Positions 28,522-37,081 of a stretch of 45,461 nt of DNA are shown here, piece by piece. This DNA is from Streptomyces sp. ISL-11 (lineage in GTDB: Bacteria > Actinomycetota > Actinomycetes > Streptomycetales > Streptomycetaceae). The translations under genes and the position numbers were made by a program. The stretch's first letter is position 1; each line of letters begins with the position of its first letter. The DNA is taken from NCBI RefSeq assembly GCF_018614525.1, contig NZ_JAGGOL010000065.1:1-45461 (forward strand), written 5' to 3'. The notes beneath the pieces were generated by a model, which saw only the letters and a list, made by a program, of their open reading frames with translations, did not search any database and was not told the origin of the DNA.

Positions 28522-29289
28522 TCAGAAGCGTCGCGTGATCAGCGCGCGCTTGACCTCCTGGATCGCCTTCGTGACCTCGATGCCACGCGGGCACGCGTCC
28601 GTGCAGTTGAACGTCGTGCGGCAGCGCCACACGCCGTCCTTGTCGTTAAGGATCTCCAGCCGCTGCTCGCCGGCCTCGTCGCGCGAGTCGAAGATGAAGC
28701 GGTGGGCGTTGACGATGGCCGCCGGGCCGAAGTACTGCCCGTCGTTCCAGAACACCGGGCAGGACGACGTGCACGCGGCGCACAGGATGCACTTGGTGGT
28801 GTCGTCGAACCGCTCGCGGTCCTCGGCCGTCTGCAGACGCTCACGCGTCGGCTCGTTCCCCTTGGTGATGAGGAACGGCATGACGTCGCGGTACGCCTGG
28901 AAGAACGGCTCCATGTCGACCACGAGGTCCTTCAGGACCGTGAGGCCCTTGATGGGCTCGACCGTGATCGGCTTGGCGGGGTTGATGTCCTTGATCAGCG
29001 TCTTGCACGCCAGGCGGTTCTTGCCGTTGATCCGCATGGCGTCGGAGCCGCAGATGCCGTGCGCGCAGGAGCGGCGGAACGTCAGCGTGCCGTCGTGCTC
29101 CCACTTGATCTTGTGCAGGCCGTCGAGGACCCGCTCCTTGGGGTCGATCTCCAGCTGGAAGTCCTGCCAGGTCGCCTCGTCCGAGATCTCCGGGTTGAAG
29201 CGGCGGACCCGGAAGGTGACCGTGATCAGGTGCGCGGGGGCCTCGGACTCGGCCGAGGCCGCGCTCTTCTCGAGCGTCGGGGTGCTCAT
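28522..29289 (-). CDS. sdhB: Succinate dehydrogenase iron-sulfur subunit
   Basis: This 255-residue subunit passes electrons from the flavoprotein to the membrane quinone site. The ferredoxin-like half has the [2Fe-2S] cysteines in CAHGICGSDAMRINGKNRLAC. The C-terminal half has CILCAACTSSCPV and CRTTFNCTDACPRGI for the [4Fe-4S] and [3Fe-4S] clusters. The ATG overlaps the last base of the sdhA stop codon (TGATG), giving equal-dose translation. It is the last gene of sdhCDAB. Confidence 0.97.
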   Translation of the reverse strand: MSTPTLEKSAASAESEAPAHLITVTFRVRRFNPEISDEATWQDFQLEIDPKERVLDGLHKIKWEHDGTLTFRRSCAHGICGSDAMRINGKNRLACKTLIKDINPAKPITVEPIKGLTVLKDLVVDMEPFFQAYRDVMPFLITKGNEPTRERLQTAEDRERFDDTTKCILCAACTSSCPVFWNDGQYFGPAAIVNAHRFIFDSRDEAGEQRLEILNDKDGVWRCRTTFNCTDACPRGIEVTKAIQEVKRALITRRF

Positions 29290-31043
29290 CAGTACTTACG
29301 CTCCATCGGCTGGTAGCGGGTCTGGACGACCGGCTTGTAGTCGAGGCGGATCGAGTCCTTGCCGTCCGCGTCGACCTCGCGGTACGCCATGGTGTGCCGC
29401 ATGAAGTTGACGTCGTCGCGGTTGGGGTAGTCCTCGCGGTAGTGACCGCCGCGGGACTCCTTGCGCGCCAGCGCGGACACGGCCATGACCTCGGCCAGGT
29501 CGAGCAGGTTGCCCAGCTCGATGGCCTCCAGCAGGTCGGTGTTGAACCGCTTGCCCTTGTCCTGGACGGAGACGTTCAGGTACCGCTCGCGCAGCTCGGC
29601 GATCTTCTCGACGGCCGTCTTGATCGTCTGCTCGGTGCGGAACACCATCACGTTGGCGTCCATGGTCTCCTGCAGCTCCTTGCGGAGCTCGGCGACCCGC
29701 TCGGTGCCGGTGGAGTTCCGCAGCCGCTCGACCTGGTCGGCGACGAGCTGCGCCGGGTTCTCCGGCAGCTCGACGTAGTCGGCCTTGGCGGAGTACTCGG
29801 CGGCGGCGATGCCGGCCCGCTTGCCGAAGACGTTGATGTCCAGCAGCGAGTTGGTGCCCAGACGGTTGGCGCCGTGCACGGACACGCAGGCGACCTCGCC
29901 GGCGGCGTACAGGCCGGGGACGACGGTGTCGTTGTCGGCCAGCACCTCACCCGCGACGTTGGTCGGGATGCCGCCCATGGCGTAGTGCGCGGTGGGCTGG
30001 ATCGGGATCGGGTCCGTGTAGGGCTCGATGCCGAGGTACGTCCGCGCGAACTCGGTGATGTCCGGGAGCTTGGCGTCGAGCTGCTCCGGCGGCAGGTGGG
30101 TGAGGTCGAGGTAGACGTGGTCGCCCTCGGGACCGCAGCCACGGCCCTCGCGGATCTCCGTGTAGATGGAGCGCGAGACGACGTCACGCGAGGCGAGGTC
30201 CTTCATGACCGGCGCGTACTTCTCCATGAAGCGCTCGCCGTCCTTGTTGCGGAGGATGCCGCCCTCACCGCGGGCGCCCTCCGTCAGCAGGATGCCCATG
30301 CGCCAGATGCCCGTCGGGTGGAACTGGAAGAACTCCATGTCCTCCAGCGGCAGGCCGCGGCGGTAGCAGGCCGCCTGGCCGTCACCGGTGAGCGTGTGCG
30401 CGTTGGAGGTCACCTTGAAGAACTTGCCGGTGCCGCCGGAGGCGTAGATGACGGCCTTCGCCTGGAAGACGTGGATCTCGCCGGTGGCGAGCTCGTAGGC
30501 CACCACGCCGGCCGACTTCCGGACGCCGTCGACCTCGGTGATCAGCTGGTCGAGGACGTAGAACTCGTTGAAGAACTCCACGCCCTCCTTGACGCAGTTC
30601 TGGTACAGCGTCTGGAGGATCATGTGGCCGGTGCGGTCCGCGGCGTAGCAGGACCGGCGGACCGGGGCCTCGCCGTGGTTACGGCTGTGACCGCCGAAGC
30701 GGCGCTGGTCGATGGTGCCGTCCGGGGTGCGGTTGAACGGCAGGCCCATCTTCTCCAGGTCGAGGACCGCGTCGATGGCCTCCTTCGCCAGGATCTCGGC
30801 GGCGTCCTGGTCGACCAGGTAGTCGCCACCCTTGATCGTGTCGAAGGTGTGCCACTCCCAGTTGTCCTCCTCGACGTTCGCGAGGGCGGCGGCCATGCCG
30901 CCCTGGGCGGCGCCGGTGTGGGAGCGGGTGGGGTACAGCTTGGTCAGCACCGCGGTGCGGCTGCGCTTGGTCGACTCGATGGCCGCGCGCATGCCGGCGC
31001 CACCGGCGCCGACGATGACGGTGTCGTACTTGTGGATCTTCAT
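29289..31043 (-). CDS. sdhA: Succinate dehydrogenase flavoprotein subunit
   Basis: This 584-residue flavoprotein oxidises succinate to fumarate. VIVGAGGAGMRAAIE is the FAD dinucleotide motif. SHTGAAQGGMAAALAN carries the region of the FAD-linked histidine. QFHPTGIW, HGANRLGTNSLLD and the C-terminal RKESRGGHYREDYPNRDD are family blocks, the last holding an active-site arginine. ATG 31043 gives the usual length. The open frame continues upstream, but that part is the antisense-like read of the sdhD end. It follows sdhD by 20 bases. Confidence 0.97.
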   Translation of the reverse strand: MKIHKYDTVIVGAGGAGMRAAIESTKRSRTAVLTKLYPTRSHTGAAQGGMAAALANVEEDNWEWHTFDTIKGGDYLVDQDAAEILAKEAIDAVLDLEKMGLPFNRTPDGTIDQRRFGGHSRNHGEAPVRRSCYAADRTGHMILQTLYQNCVKEGVEFFNEFYVLDQLITEVDGVRKSAGVVAYELATGEIHVFQAKAVIYASGGTGKFFKVTSNAHTLTGDGQAACYRRGLPLEDMEFFQFHPTGIWRMGILLTEGARGEGGILRNKDGERFMEKYAPVMKDLASRDVVSRSIYTEIREGRGCGPEGDHVYLDLTHLPPEQLDAKLPDITEFARTYLGIEPYTDPIPIQPTAHYAMGGIPTNVAGEVLADNDTVVPGLYAAGEVACVSVHGANRLGTNSLLDINVFGKRAGIAAAEYSAKADYVELPENPAQLVADQVERLRNSTGTERVAELRKELQETMDANVMVFRTEQTIKTAVEKIAELRERYLNVSVQDKGKRFNTDLLEAIELGNLLDLAEVMAVSALARKESRGGHYREDYPNRDDVNFMRHTMAYREVDADGKDSIRLDYKPVVQTRYQPMERKY

Positions 31044-31063
31044 GGTCTCGTCAGCCCCGGGCT

Positions 31064-31537
31064 CTAGCGGATGTTCGGGTCGAAGGTGAAGATCACCAGC
31101 GTGCCCAGCAGGACGGTGAACACCGTGGCCGTGTACAGCAGGTTCTTCAGCCAGAAGCGGGTCGTGGGCCGCTCCGCGTAGTCGTTGATGACCGTGCGCA
31201 GGCCGTTGGCACCGTGCAGCATCGCCAGCCACAGCATGATCAGGTCCCATGCCTGCCAGAAAGGCGAGGCCCAGCGACCGGCCACGAAGGCGAAGCCGAT
31301 CTTGCTGACGCCGCCGTCGAGGACCAGCTGGATCAGCAGGTGGCCCAGGACCAGGACGACCAGGACGATGCCGGACAGCCGCATGAACAGCCAGCCGTAC
31401 AGCTCGAAGTTGGTGCGGGTCGACTTCGGCGTCTTCTTGGTGCGCTTGCGGGGCGGCTCGATGACCGGAGCCGGGTGGTCCACGTCGTAGAGCGACACCG
31501 TGTCGTTCACGGCGGGGGTGGTGGTCTCAGCGGACAT
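31064..31537 (-). CDS. sdhD: Succinate dehydrogenase hydrophobic membrane anchor subunit
   Basis: This 157-residue anchor has three transmembrane segments after a 45-residue basic N-terminal tail (PPRKRTKKTPKSTRTNFE). The heme and quinone region lies in LYGWLFMRLSGIVLVVLVLGHLLIQLVLDG, and LAMLHGANGLRTVINDY has the second-helix histidine typical of sdhD. It is six bases after sdhC and 20 before sdhA. The N-terminal tail is longer than in enterobacterial SdhD but usual in actinomycetes. Confidence 0.93.
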   Translation of the reverse strand: MSAETTTPAVNDTVSLYDVDHPAPVIEPPRKRTKKTPKSTRTNFELYGWLFMRLSGIVLVVLVLGHLLIQLVLDGGVSKIGFAFVAGRWASPFWQAWDLIMLWLAMLHGANGLRTVINDYAERPTTRFWLKNLLYTATVFTVLLGTLVIFTFDPNIR

Positions 31538-31543
31538 CTCGCG

Positions 31544-31924
31544 TCAGCTCCCGAACAGCGTGCGCAGCGTGTGCTGGAGCACGGGGTAGAAGGCGCCGGC
31601 CATCAGCACGACCCAGATGGCGACAACGGTCCACAGCATCTGCTTCTGGTAGCGGGCACCCTTGGACCAGAAGTCCACCGCGATGACGCGCAGACCATTG
31701 AGTGCGTGGAAGAGGATGGCGGCGACGAGGCCGTACTCCATCACGTTGACGAGAGGCGTCTTGTACGTCGCGACGACCTCGTCGTACGCCTCGGGCGAGA
31801 CGCGAACGAGGGCGGTGTCAAGGACGTGCACGAACAGGAAGAAGAAAATGAGGACGCCGGTGACTCGATGAGCCACCCAGGACCACATGCCTTCCCGGCC
31901 GCGGTACAGCGTTCCAGCCGGCAC
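31544..31924 (-). CDS. sdhC: Succinate dehydrogenase cytochrome b556 subunit
   Basis: This 126-residue cytochrome b subunit is the first gene of sdhCDAB. Family sequence WSWVAHRVTGVLIFFFLFVHVLDTALV has the conserved histidine and arginine near the quinone. ILFHALNGLRVIAVDFW supplies the heme ligand region, and three helices are evident. The ATG at 31924 has GGAGGG nearby on the minus strand. Confidence 0.94.
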   Translation of the reverse strand: MPAGTLYRGREGMWSWVAHRVTGVLIFFFLFVHVLDTALVRVSPEAYDEVVATYKTPLVNVMEYGLVAAILFHALNGLRVIAVDFWSKGARYQKQMLWTVVAIWVVLMAGAFYPVLQHTLRTLFGS

Positions 31925-32008
31925 GGAAAACCCTCCGGGAGCGGGGATCAGAGCCTGCCGGCTTCACTGTCAGCGGGCCCGGCCGGGTACGGTCCACCGG
32001 CCCTGGCC

Positions 32009-32014
32009 ATCGTA
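32009..32014 (-). promoter_or_regulatory. Candidate -10 element of the sdh promoter
   Basis: On the minus strand TACGAT lies 85-90 bases upstream of the sdhC start within CGTCGCTACGATGG, a good match to the streptomycete TANNNT form. A clear -35 hexamer is not obvious. Nothing else was recognised between sdhC and the OHCU-like gene. Confidence 0.4.
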
Positions 32015-32162
32015 GCGACGCCTTGTCGGTTCGGTATCGCGGGGTCCTCAGGTGTGATCAAAGAGGCACGTACGGACCAGTGAGCGGGACCGATCGGCCC
32101 TTGCGGGTGTCCGGTACGACCGTTGTGTCCTGCGCCTTTCTCGCATAAGGGCGTTATGTCCC

Positions 32163-32678
32163 CTACGCCTGCCGGGCGTCGTGGCGCCGGGGCGAGGGGA
32201 CGTCGGGGGCGAGCCGGGTCAGCCGGCCTGCCGCCAGTCGGGTGAGTTCGGCGGCGGTGACGGCGGTCTCCTCGCGCGGTGAGTGGCCGAGGCGGACGCG
32301 GAGCGCGGCGAGCAGCCGCCCGACGGTGTCGTCGGGAAGCCGGTCGTCGGGAGGGGCCGTGGGGGCGGGATAAATGATGAAAATGTGGCCGAATCTGCTC
32401 TCGTACGCGGCTTCGGCCCGGCGCAGGGCCGGATGGGTGACGAGGAGCTGCCGGGGGCCGGTCTCGTCGGCGAGTGCCTCGGTGAGGTCGGCGGGCGTCA
32501 GCGTGCGGGCGGCCCGCTCCGCGGTGGCCAGCAGGGTGCGCAGGTCGGGGTAGGGCCGGTGATCGGCGAGGTGGCGGGCCCAGCGGCGGCTGCCGCAACA
32601 GGCGAGGAGGGCGGCTTCGGCGACGCCCGGCAGCGCGGAGTTGAGGCGGTCGAGGCCGTGGCGGTCGGAGCCGTGCAG
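32163..32678 (-). CDS. OHCU-decarboxylase-like protein with probable CTG start
   Basis: The minus strand encodes 171 residues resembling 2-oxo-4-hydroxy-4-carboxy-5-ureidoimidazoline decarboxylase, the last step of urate breakdown. GLDRLNSALPGVAEAALLAC, CCGSRRWARHLADHRPYPDL and the hallmark AAYESRFGHIFIIY support the family. The family catalytic HPRIG motif is not visible. Where it is expected the protein reads LADETGPRQ, and the only HP is too close to the ARFG-type block. So the fold is kept but the activity is doubtful. No ATG, GTG or TTG occurs between the upstream in-frame stop and the conserved start. A CTG at 32678 has a textbook GAGGAG six bases before it, and I take it as the start. 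It faces the hexosaminidase divergently. Confidence 0.7.
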   Translation of the reverse strand: MHGSDRHGLDRLNSALPGVAEAALLACCGSRRWARHLADHRPYPDLRTLLATAERAARTLTPADLTEALADETGPRQLLVTHPALRRAEAAYESRFGHIFIIYPAPTAPPDDRLPDDTVGRLLAALRVRLGHSPREETAVTAAELTRLAAGRLTRLAPDVPSPRRHDARQA

Positions 32679-32751
32679 CGGGGTCTCCTCGGGGGAGCGT
32701 GCAGGGGCCGGAGATGATGCGGAATTGGTACTTCCGGCCGACGAACTGAGC

Positions 32752-32764
32752 CGTTACGGTAACG
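32752..32764. promoter_or_regulatory. 13-bp palindrome CGTTACGGTAACG in the divergent region
   Basis: A perfect inverted repeat CGTTAC-G-GTAACG lies between the OHCU-like and hexosaminidase genes, 74 bp from the former start and about 138 bp before the latter. Its symmetry fits a dimeric regulator. Confidence 0.4.
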
Positions 32765-32868
32765 ACGCTTCTCGGCCGACGCCCGACGGATGCGCGAATT
32801 TCATTCGGACGAGGCCGGTTTCTGGCGCGTGGTGGACAACCTCGACGGGCAAAGGGCAATACCTTGAG

Positions 32869-32889
32869 CCCATATATGCCCTATATGGG
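32869..32889 (+). promoter_or_regulatory. AT-rich inverted repeat overlapping the hexosaminidase ribosome-binding region
   Basis: CCCATATA and TATATGGG form a perfect 8-bp inverted repeat around a five-base spacer, ending 12 bases before ATG 32902. The right arm overlaps the GGGAGG ribosome site. It may be an operator or an RNA hairpin that hides the ribosome site. Such an AT-rich site stands out in this GC-rich sequence. Confidence 0.45.
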
Positions 32890-32901
32890 AGGTTCTGCTC
32901 C

Positions 32902-34527
32902 ATGGGACTGCCTGTCAGCATCACCCGGGCCGGCGCCGCCCGGGGCGCCGTCGCCGGACTCGCGCTCCTCGCCACCATGACCCTGATGGGCTGCCCGCGC
33001 GACGAGGCCCCCGCCCCGCCGGACGACTCCCGTTCCCCCGAAGCCTCGCGCCCCGTCTCCAGCGGCGCGGCGCCCGCCACCACCTCCCGCGCGCCCGTCC
33101 CCACCGGCGTCCCGAGCACCATCCCCTCCCTGCGCTCGGCCACCGCCGGCACCGGTCCCGGCTGGCGGCCCGCCCCCGGCGCCCGGGTCGTCGCCGACCC
33201 CGCCGGCCCCCTCGCCGACGAGGCCCGCCGGCTGGCCGGTGAGCTCCGGATCGGCTTCGCCGGGGGCCCCGCCCGCCACGGCGACGTCGAACTGGCGCTG
33301 CGCCCCGGCCAGAGCGGCGGCGCCGAGGGCTACGAGCTGACCACCAGTGGCGGCAAGGTCCTGGTCACCTCGGCGGGCGAGGCCGGCGTGTTCTACGGCA
33401 CGCGCTCCCTGGCACAGGCCGTGCGCTCCGGTGGCGGGCTCCCCGACGGCGTCGTGCGCGACGCGCCCGACCGCGCCCAGCGCGGCCTGAACCTCGACAT
33501 CGCCCGCAAGTACTTCACCGCCGACTGGATCGAGGGCCGGCTGCGCGAGATGGCCGCCCTCAAGCTCAACCAGCTCGGCCTGCACTTCTCCGACGACCAG
33601 GGCTTCCGCATCGAGAGCGAGACCCACCCCGAGATCGTCTCCCCGCAGCACCTCACCAAGGCCGAGGTCCGCCGCATCCTCGCCCTCGCCGACTCCCTGC
33701 ACATCACCGTCGTGCCCGAGATCGACTCGCCCGGCCACCTCGGCGCGGTCATCAAGGCCCACCCCGCCCTCCAGCTGCGCGACGCCGCCGGCACCCCCGC
33801 CCGCGGCGCCGTCGACATCGCCGAGCCGCAGGCCGCCGCCATCGTCGACGACCTGCTGCGCGAGTACGGCGCCCTGTTCCCCGGCCGGTACTTCCACCTC
33901 GGCGCCGACGAATACCGCGCCCTGATGGCCAAGGACCCGCAGACCGCCTACCCGCGCCTGGCCACGCTGGCCCGCCAGCGCTTCGGAACGCGGGCCGGGG
34001 TGGCGGACCTGGCCACCGGCTGGCTCAACGAACGGGCCGCGGTGGTGCGCTCCCTCCGCAAGACGCCCAAGGCATGGAACGACGGCTTCTTCGCCGGCGG
34101 CGTCATCACCGCCGACCGGGGCATCGAGGTCGAGTACTGGACCGGCAAGGAACTCGGCGCCCGCGAACCGCGCACCTACCTCGACGAGGGACGAACCCTC
34201 GTCAACCTCAACGACGAATACCTCTATTACGTCCTCGGCGAGCCCAACCAGTTCCGCTATCCGACCGGTCAGCGCATCTACGAGGAGTGGTCACCGGCCG
34301 TCCTCCGAGGCTCCACGGCGGCCCCCCGCCACCTCGCCGGACCGGACAGGATCCTCGGCGGCCGCCTCGCCGTCTGGTGCGACCACCCCGACGCGCAGAC
34401 CCCGCAACAGGTGGCCGACGGCATCCGGCTGCCGCTCGCCGCGGTGGCCCAGCGGCTGTGGGATCCACGCCCGCCGAGTCGCCCATGGCGGGATTTCTCG
34501 GCCCTCGCGGGACGCGTGGGGGTCTGA
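32902..34527 (+). CDS. Beta-N-acetylhexosaminidase (GH20) lipoprotein
   Basis: This 541-residue glycoside hydrolase family 20 enzyme should release N-acetylhexosamine from chitooligosaccharides or wall sugars outside the cell. The signal ends in a lipobox LMGC, followed by a Pro/Ser/Thr-rich linker to about residue 80. The catalytic Asp-Glu pair is in YFHLGADEYR. RGLNLDIARKYFTADWIE, QGFRIESETHP and VVPEIDSPGHLGA are barrel segments. The ATG at 32902 has GGGAGG ten bases upstream. It is a single gene, divergent from the OHCU-like gene, with two palindromes upstream. Confidence 0.93.
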   Translation: MGLPVSITRAGAARGAVAGLALLATMTLMGCPRDEAPAPPDDSRSPEASRPVSSGAAPATTSRAPVPTGVPSTIPSLRSATAGTGPGWRPAPGARVVADPAGPLADEARRLAGELRIGFAGGPARHGDVELALRPGQSGGAEGYELTTSGGKVLVTSAGEAGVFYGTRSLAQAVRSGGGLPDGVVRDAPDRAQRGLNLDIARKYFTADWIEGRLREMAALKLNQLGLHFSDDQGFRIESETHPEIVSPQHLTKAEVRRILALADSLHITVVPEIDSPGHLGAVIKAHPALQLRDAAGTPARGAVDIAEPQAAAIVDDLLREYGALFPGRYFHLGADEYRALMAKDPQTAYPRLATLARQRFGTRAGVADLATGWLNERAAVVRSLRKTPKAWNDGFFAGGVITADRGIEVEYWTGKELGAREPRTYLDEGRTLVNLNDEYLYYVLGEPNQFRYPTGQRIYEEWSPAVLRGSTAAPRHLAGPDRILGGRLAVWCDHPDAQTPQQVADGIRLPLAAVAQRLWDPRPPSRPWRDFSALAGRVGV

Positions 34528-34663
34528 GGGGCTTAGCGTTCGGGGTTGAACCATGCGGAGCGCCCAGTCGTCGTGAGATGTGGAAGGCAAGACCGGGGCA
34601 GCTCGCGCATCTCTCCACGGCGGTGTGCGCAGGCGCACCCCGCGCATCTGTAACGAGGGCCCG

Positions 34664-36772
34664 ATGAAGATCGAATTCCTGCTCCACAACGCGTACGGCA
34701 TCGGCGGCACGATCCGCTCCACCGTCAACCTCGCCGCCGCCCTCGCGGACCGGCACGAGGTGCGGATCATCAGCGTCAACCGCCCCGTGGACGAACCCGA
34801 GCTCACCATCGACCCGCGCGTACGCCTGACCCCCCTGGTCGACCTGCGCGAGGACACCGAGGGCGACGAGTACGCGGCCCCGCTCAACCAGCGGCCGAGC
34901 GAGATCTTCCGCGACGAGCGGATCGACAACGGCCGCATGGCCGCGACGGCCCTCACCGACGAGCGCGTGGCCGCCCACCTCGCCGCCACCGACGCCGACG
35001 TCGTCATCGCCACCCGCCCCAAGCTCATCGGCTACCTCGCGACGTACGGCAGCGACCGCTACCTGCGCCTGGGCCAGGAGCACCTCACCCACGAGGCGCA
35101 CGTCCCCGAGCTGCACGCCGTGATGGACCCCGCGATCGCCGCGCTCGACGCCTTCGCCACCGTCTCCGAAGCCGACGCCGGGCACTACCGGGAGGCCCTC
35201 CCCGACGCCCGTGCCCGCATCCTGTCCATCCCCAACGCCGTCCCGGCGCCGCTGGCCGAGCCGTCCGACGGCATGTCGAAGACGATCGTCTCCGCCGGCC
35301 GCCTCGTCGCCGTCAAGCGCTACGACCGCCTCATCGCCGCCTTCGCCGAGGTCGCCGCCGAGCGCCCCGACTGGAACCTGCGGATCTACGGCCGCGGCCC
35401 CGCCAAGAACAAGCTGCGCAAGCAGATCGAGGAGCTCGGCCTGTACGAGCGGATCACCCTCATGGGCGCCCGCTCGCCCATCGAGACCGAGTGGTCCAAG
35501 GGCGCCGTCGCCGCCGTCGCCTCCGACGCCGAGTCCTTCGGCATGACCATCGTCGAGGCCATGCACGCCGGCCTGCCGGTCATCGCCACCGACTGCCCCT
35601 ACGGCCCGCGCGAGATCCTCACCGACGGTACCGACGGCGTGCTCGTCCCCCTCGACGACTCCGACGCCGTCGGCGCCTACGCCGACGCGCTGCTGAAGCT
35701 CACCGGCGACGCCGCGCTGCGCCGCCGCCTGGGCGCGGCTGCCCGCGAGACCGCCCACCGCTACGAGCCCGCCCGGATCGCCCAGCGTTACGAGGAGCTC
35801 TTCGAGGAGCTGCGCCCCGGCTCCACGGCGGCCGCGCCGGAGAAGAAGCCCAAGGGCGGCCTGCTGCGCGGCCTCTTCGGCGGCGGCCGCGCCAAGCCCG
35901 CCGCCGCGCCCGCCTGCACGGCCGGGGAGCTCACCCACCCCGAGGCCCGCTGCGTCGTCGAGGCCGACGGCTCGCTGACCGTCCGGCTGCGCCCCGAGCA
36001 ACTCACCGCCGCCGACACCCACCTGCTGCTGCGCCACCGCGGCACCAAGGGCAAGGAGTCCGTGCGCGTCGCGCTGCCGGCCCACCGCGCGCCGGGCGCC
36101 CCGGTCGAGGTCCGCGTCGAACGGGCCGCGCACACCATGGCCGAGGGCCGCTGGGACAGCTACGTCGAGCGCTCCGGCGACAAGTCCCGCCGCCGCCTCG
36201 CCGCCGCGCTCGTCGAGCAGAAGGCCCTGCTGGTCCTGGACCTCGCCCACGGCCCGGCCGGGGTCGCCGCCTGGGTCCCGTACGAGACGAGCGACGGCTT
36301 CCTGGCCGTCCGCACCTGGCTGCGCCCCGAGCACGCCGAGGCCGTCGCGGTGCGGCTCGGCGACGACGGCATCACCGTCACGCTCGCGCCGCACGGCACG
36401 ACGCTCGGCGAGGGCGCCGAACTGATCGCGCGGCTGCGCCACGGCGACGGTTCCGTCGGGGACGTCCGGGTGCCCCTGAAGAACCTGCCCTCGGACGAGG
36501 GGGAGCACGGCACCGGTCAGCTGCCGTACGAGCCGATGGCGCGGCGGCACAAGCCGGCGGAGGAGCAGGACCTGTGGGACCTGTGGGTGCGGCCGTCGGC
36601 CGGCGCCGCGCTGGTGCGCCTGGGCCGGATCGCGGGCGACTTCGCCGACCGCAAGGGCATCGACACCTTCCCGGCGGCGACGCGCGGGGACGTGCGGCTG
36701 CGCCCGTACTTCACGGTGACCAACGACCTGACGATCACCGTCAAGGACATCGCCGCCGAGGAGGGCGCGTGA
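34664..36772 (+). CDS. GT4 glycosyltransferase with C-terminal beta-rich extension
   Basis: This 702-residue protein starts with a GT-B glycosyltransferase domain (residues 1 to about 395). It shows the N-terminal NAYGIGGTIRSTVNLAAAL, the VSAGRLVAVKRYDRLI nucleotide-binding start and the ESFGMTIVEAMHAGLPVIA E-x7-E motif. This pattern is of the poly(glycerol-phosphate) alpha-glucosyltransferase or cell-wall polymer type. A basic linker (KPKGGLLRGLFGGGRAKP) joins it to about 280 residues of beta-rich sequence with no recognised catalytic motif. It may bind an acceptor polymer. ATG 34664 has GAGGG upstream. The gene stands alone, followed by a stem-loop. Confidence 0.85.
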   Translation: MKIEFLLHNAYGIGGTIRSTVNLAAALADRHEVRIISVNRPVDEPELTIDPRVRLTPLVDLREDTEGDEYAAPLNQRPSEIFRDERIDNGRMAATALTDERVAAHLAATDADVVIATRPKLIGYLATYGSDRYLRLGQEHLTHEAHVPELHAVMDPAIAALDAFATVSEADAGHYREALPDARARILSIPNAVPAPLAEPSDGMSKTIVSAGRLVAVKRYDRLIAAFAEVAAERPDWNLRIYGRGPAKNKLRKQIEELGLYERITLMGARSPIETEWSKGAVAAVASDAESFGMTIVEAMHAGLPVIATDCPYGPREILTDGTDGVLVPLDDSDAVGAYADALLKLTGDAALRRRLGAAARETAHRYEPARIAQRYEELFEELRPGSTAAAPEKKPKGGLLRGLFGGGRAKPAAAPACTAGELTHPEARCVVEADGSLTVRLRPEQLTAADTHLLLRHRGTKGKESVRVALPAHRAPGAPVEVRVERAAHTMAEGRWDSYVERSGDKSRRRLAAALVEQKALLVLDLAHGPAGVAAWVPYETSDGFLAVRTWLRPEHAEAVAVRLGDDGITVTLAPHGTTLGEGAELIARLRHGDGSVGDVRVPLKNLPSDEGEHGTGQLPYEPMARRHKPAEEQDLWDLWVRPSAGAALVRLGRIAGDFADRKGIDTFPAATRGDVRLRPYFTVTNDLTITVKDIAAEEGA

Positions 36773-36801
36773 GCGGGCGGGTCTGACGCCGGAAGCCGGC
36801 G

Positions 36802-36861
36802 CCGGACGGAGGACGGCCGGAGCCGCCACCCCCCACAGGAGAGGCTCCGGCCGCCGTCCGG
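36802..36861 (+). terminator. Bulged stem-loop after the glycosyltransferase gene
   Basis: CCGGACGG and CGGCCGGAGCC on the left pair with GGCTCCGGCCGCCGTCCGG on the right, with a four-base bulge and a loop of about 18 bases. The rest of the 309-bp gap (36862-37081) up to the DUF4328 gene shows no gene that I can support. Confidence 0.65.
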
Positions 36862-37081
36862 TGCGAACCCTGGTGAGGCCCGCAATCAGTACAGCGCCGC
36901 CGGGCGCGAATCCGTCACACTGTCATACCGCCGTGCCGGTGACCCTTTCTGGACGAGGCCGGGTCCCTGCCCGTAACGTGCGGGGTTCCGCGCCCCGAGG
37001 CGCGTCTGTCGTTTGTGTCCCAGTGGCCGGGGAACCGGGGAATTCCGGAGAATTCGACCACATCCCCAGGGGGTCTCGAAG

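Noticed and set aside
31948..32859. A 303-residue minus-strand frame upstream of sdhC
   Set aside because: Its composition is Arg/Pro-rich shadow. The correct minus-strand gene here is the OHCU-like one in another frame, supported by ESRFGHIFIIY.
36862..37081. Small gene before DUF4328
   Set aside because: No start with a ribosome site leads into a frame of credible composition; the frames there are shadows.
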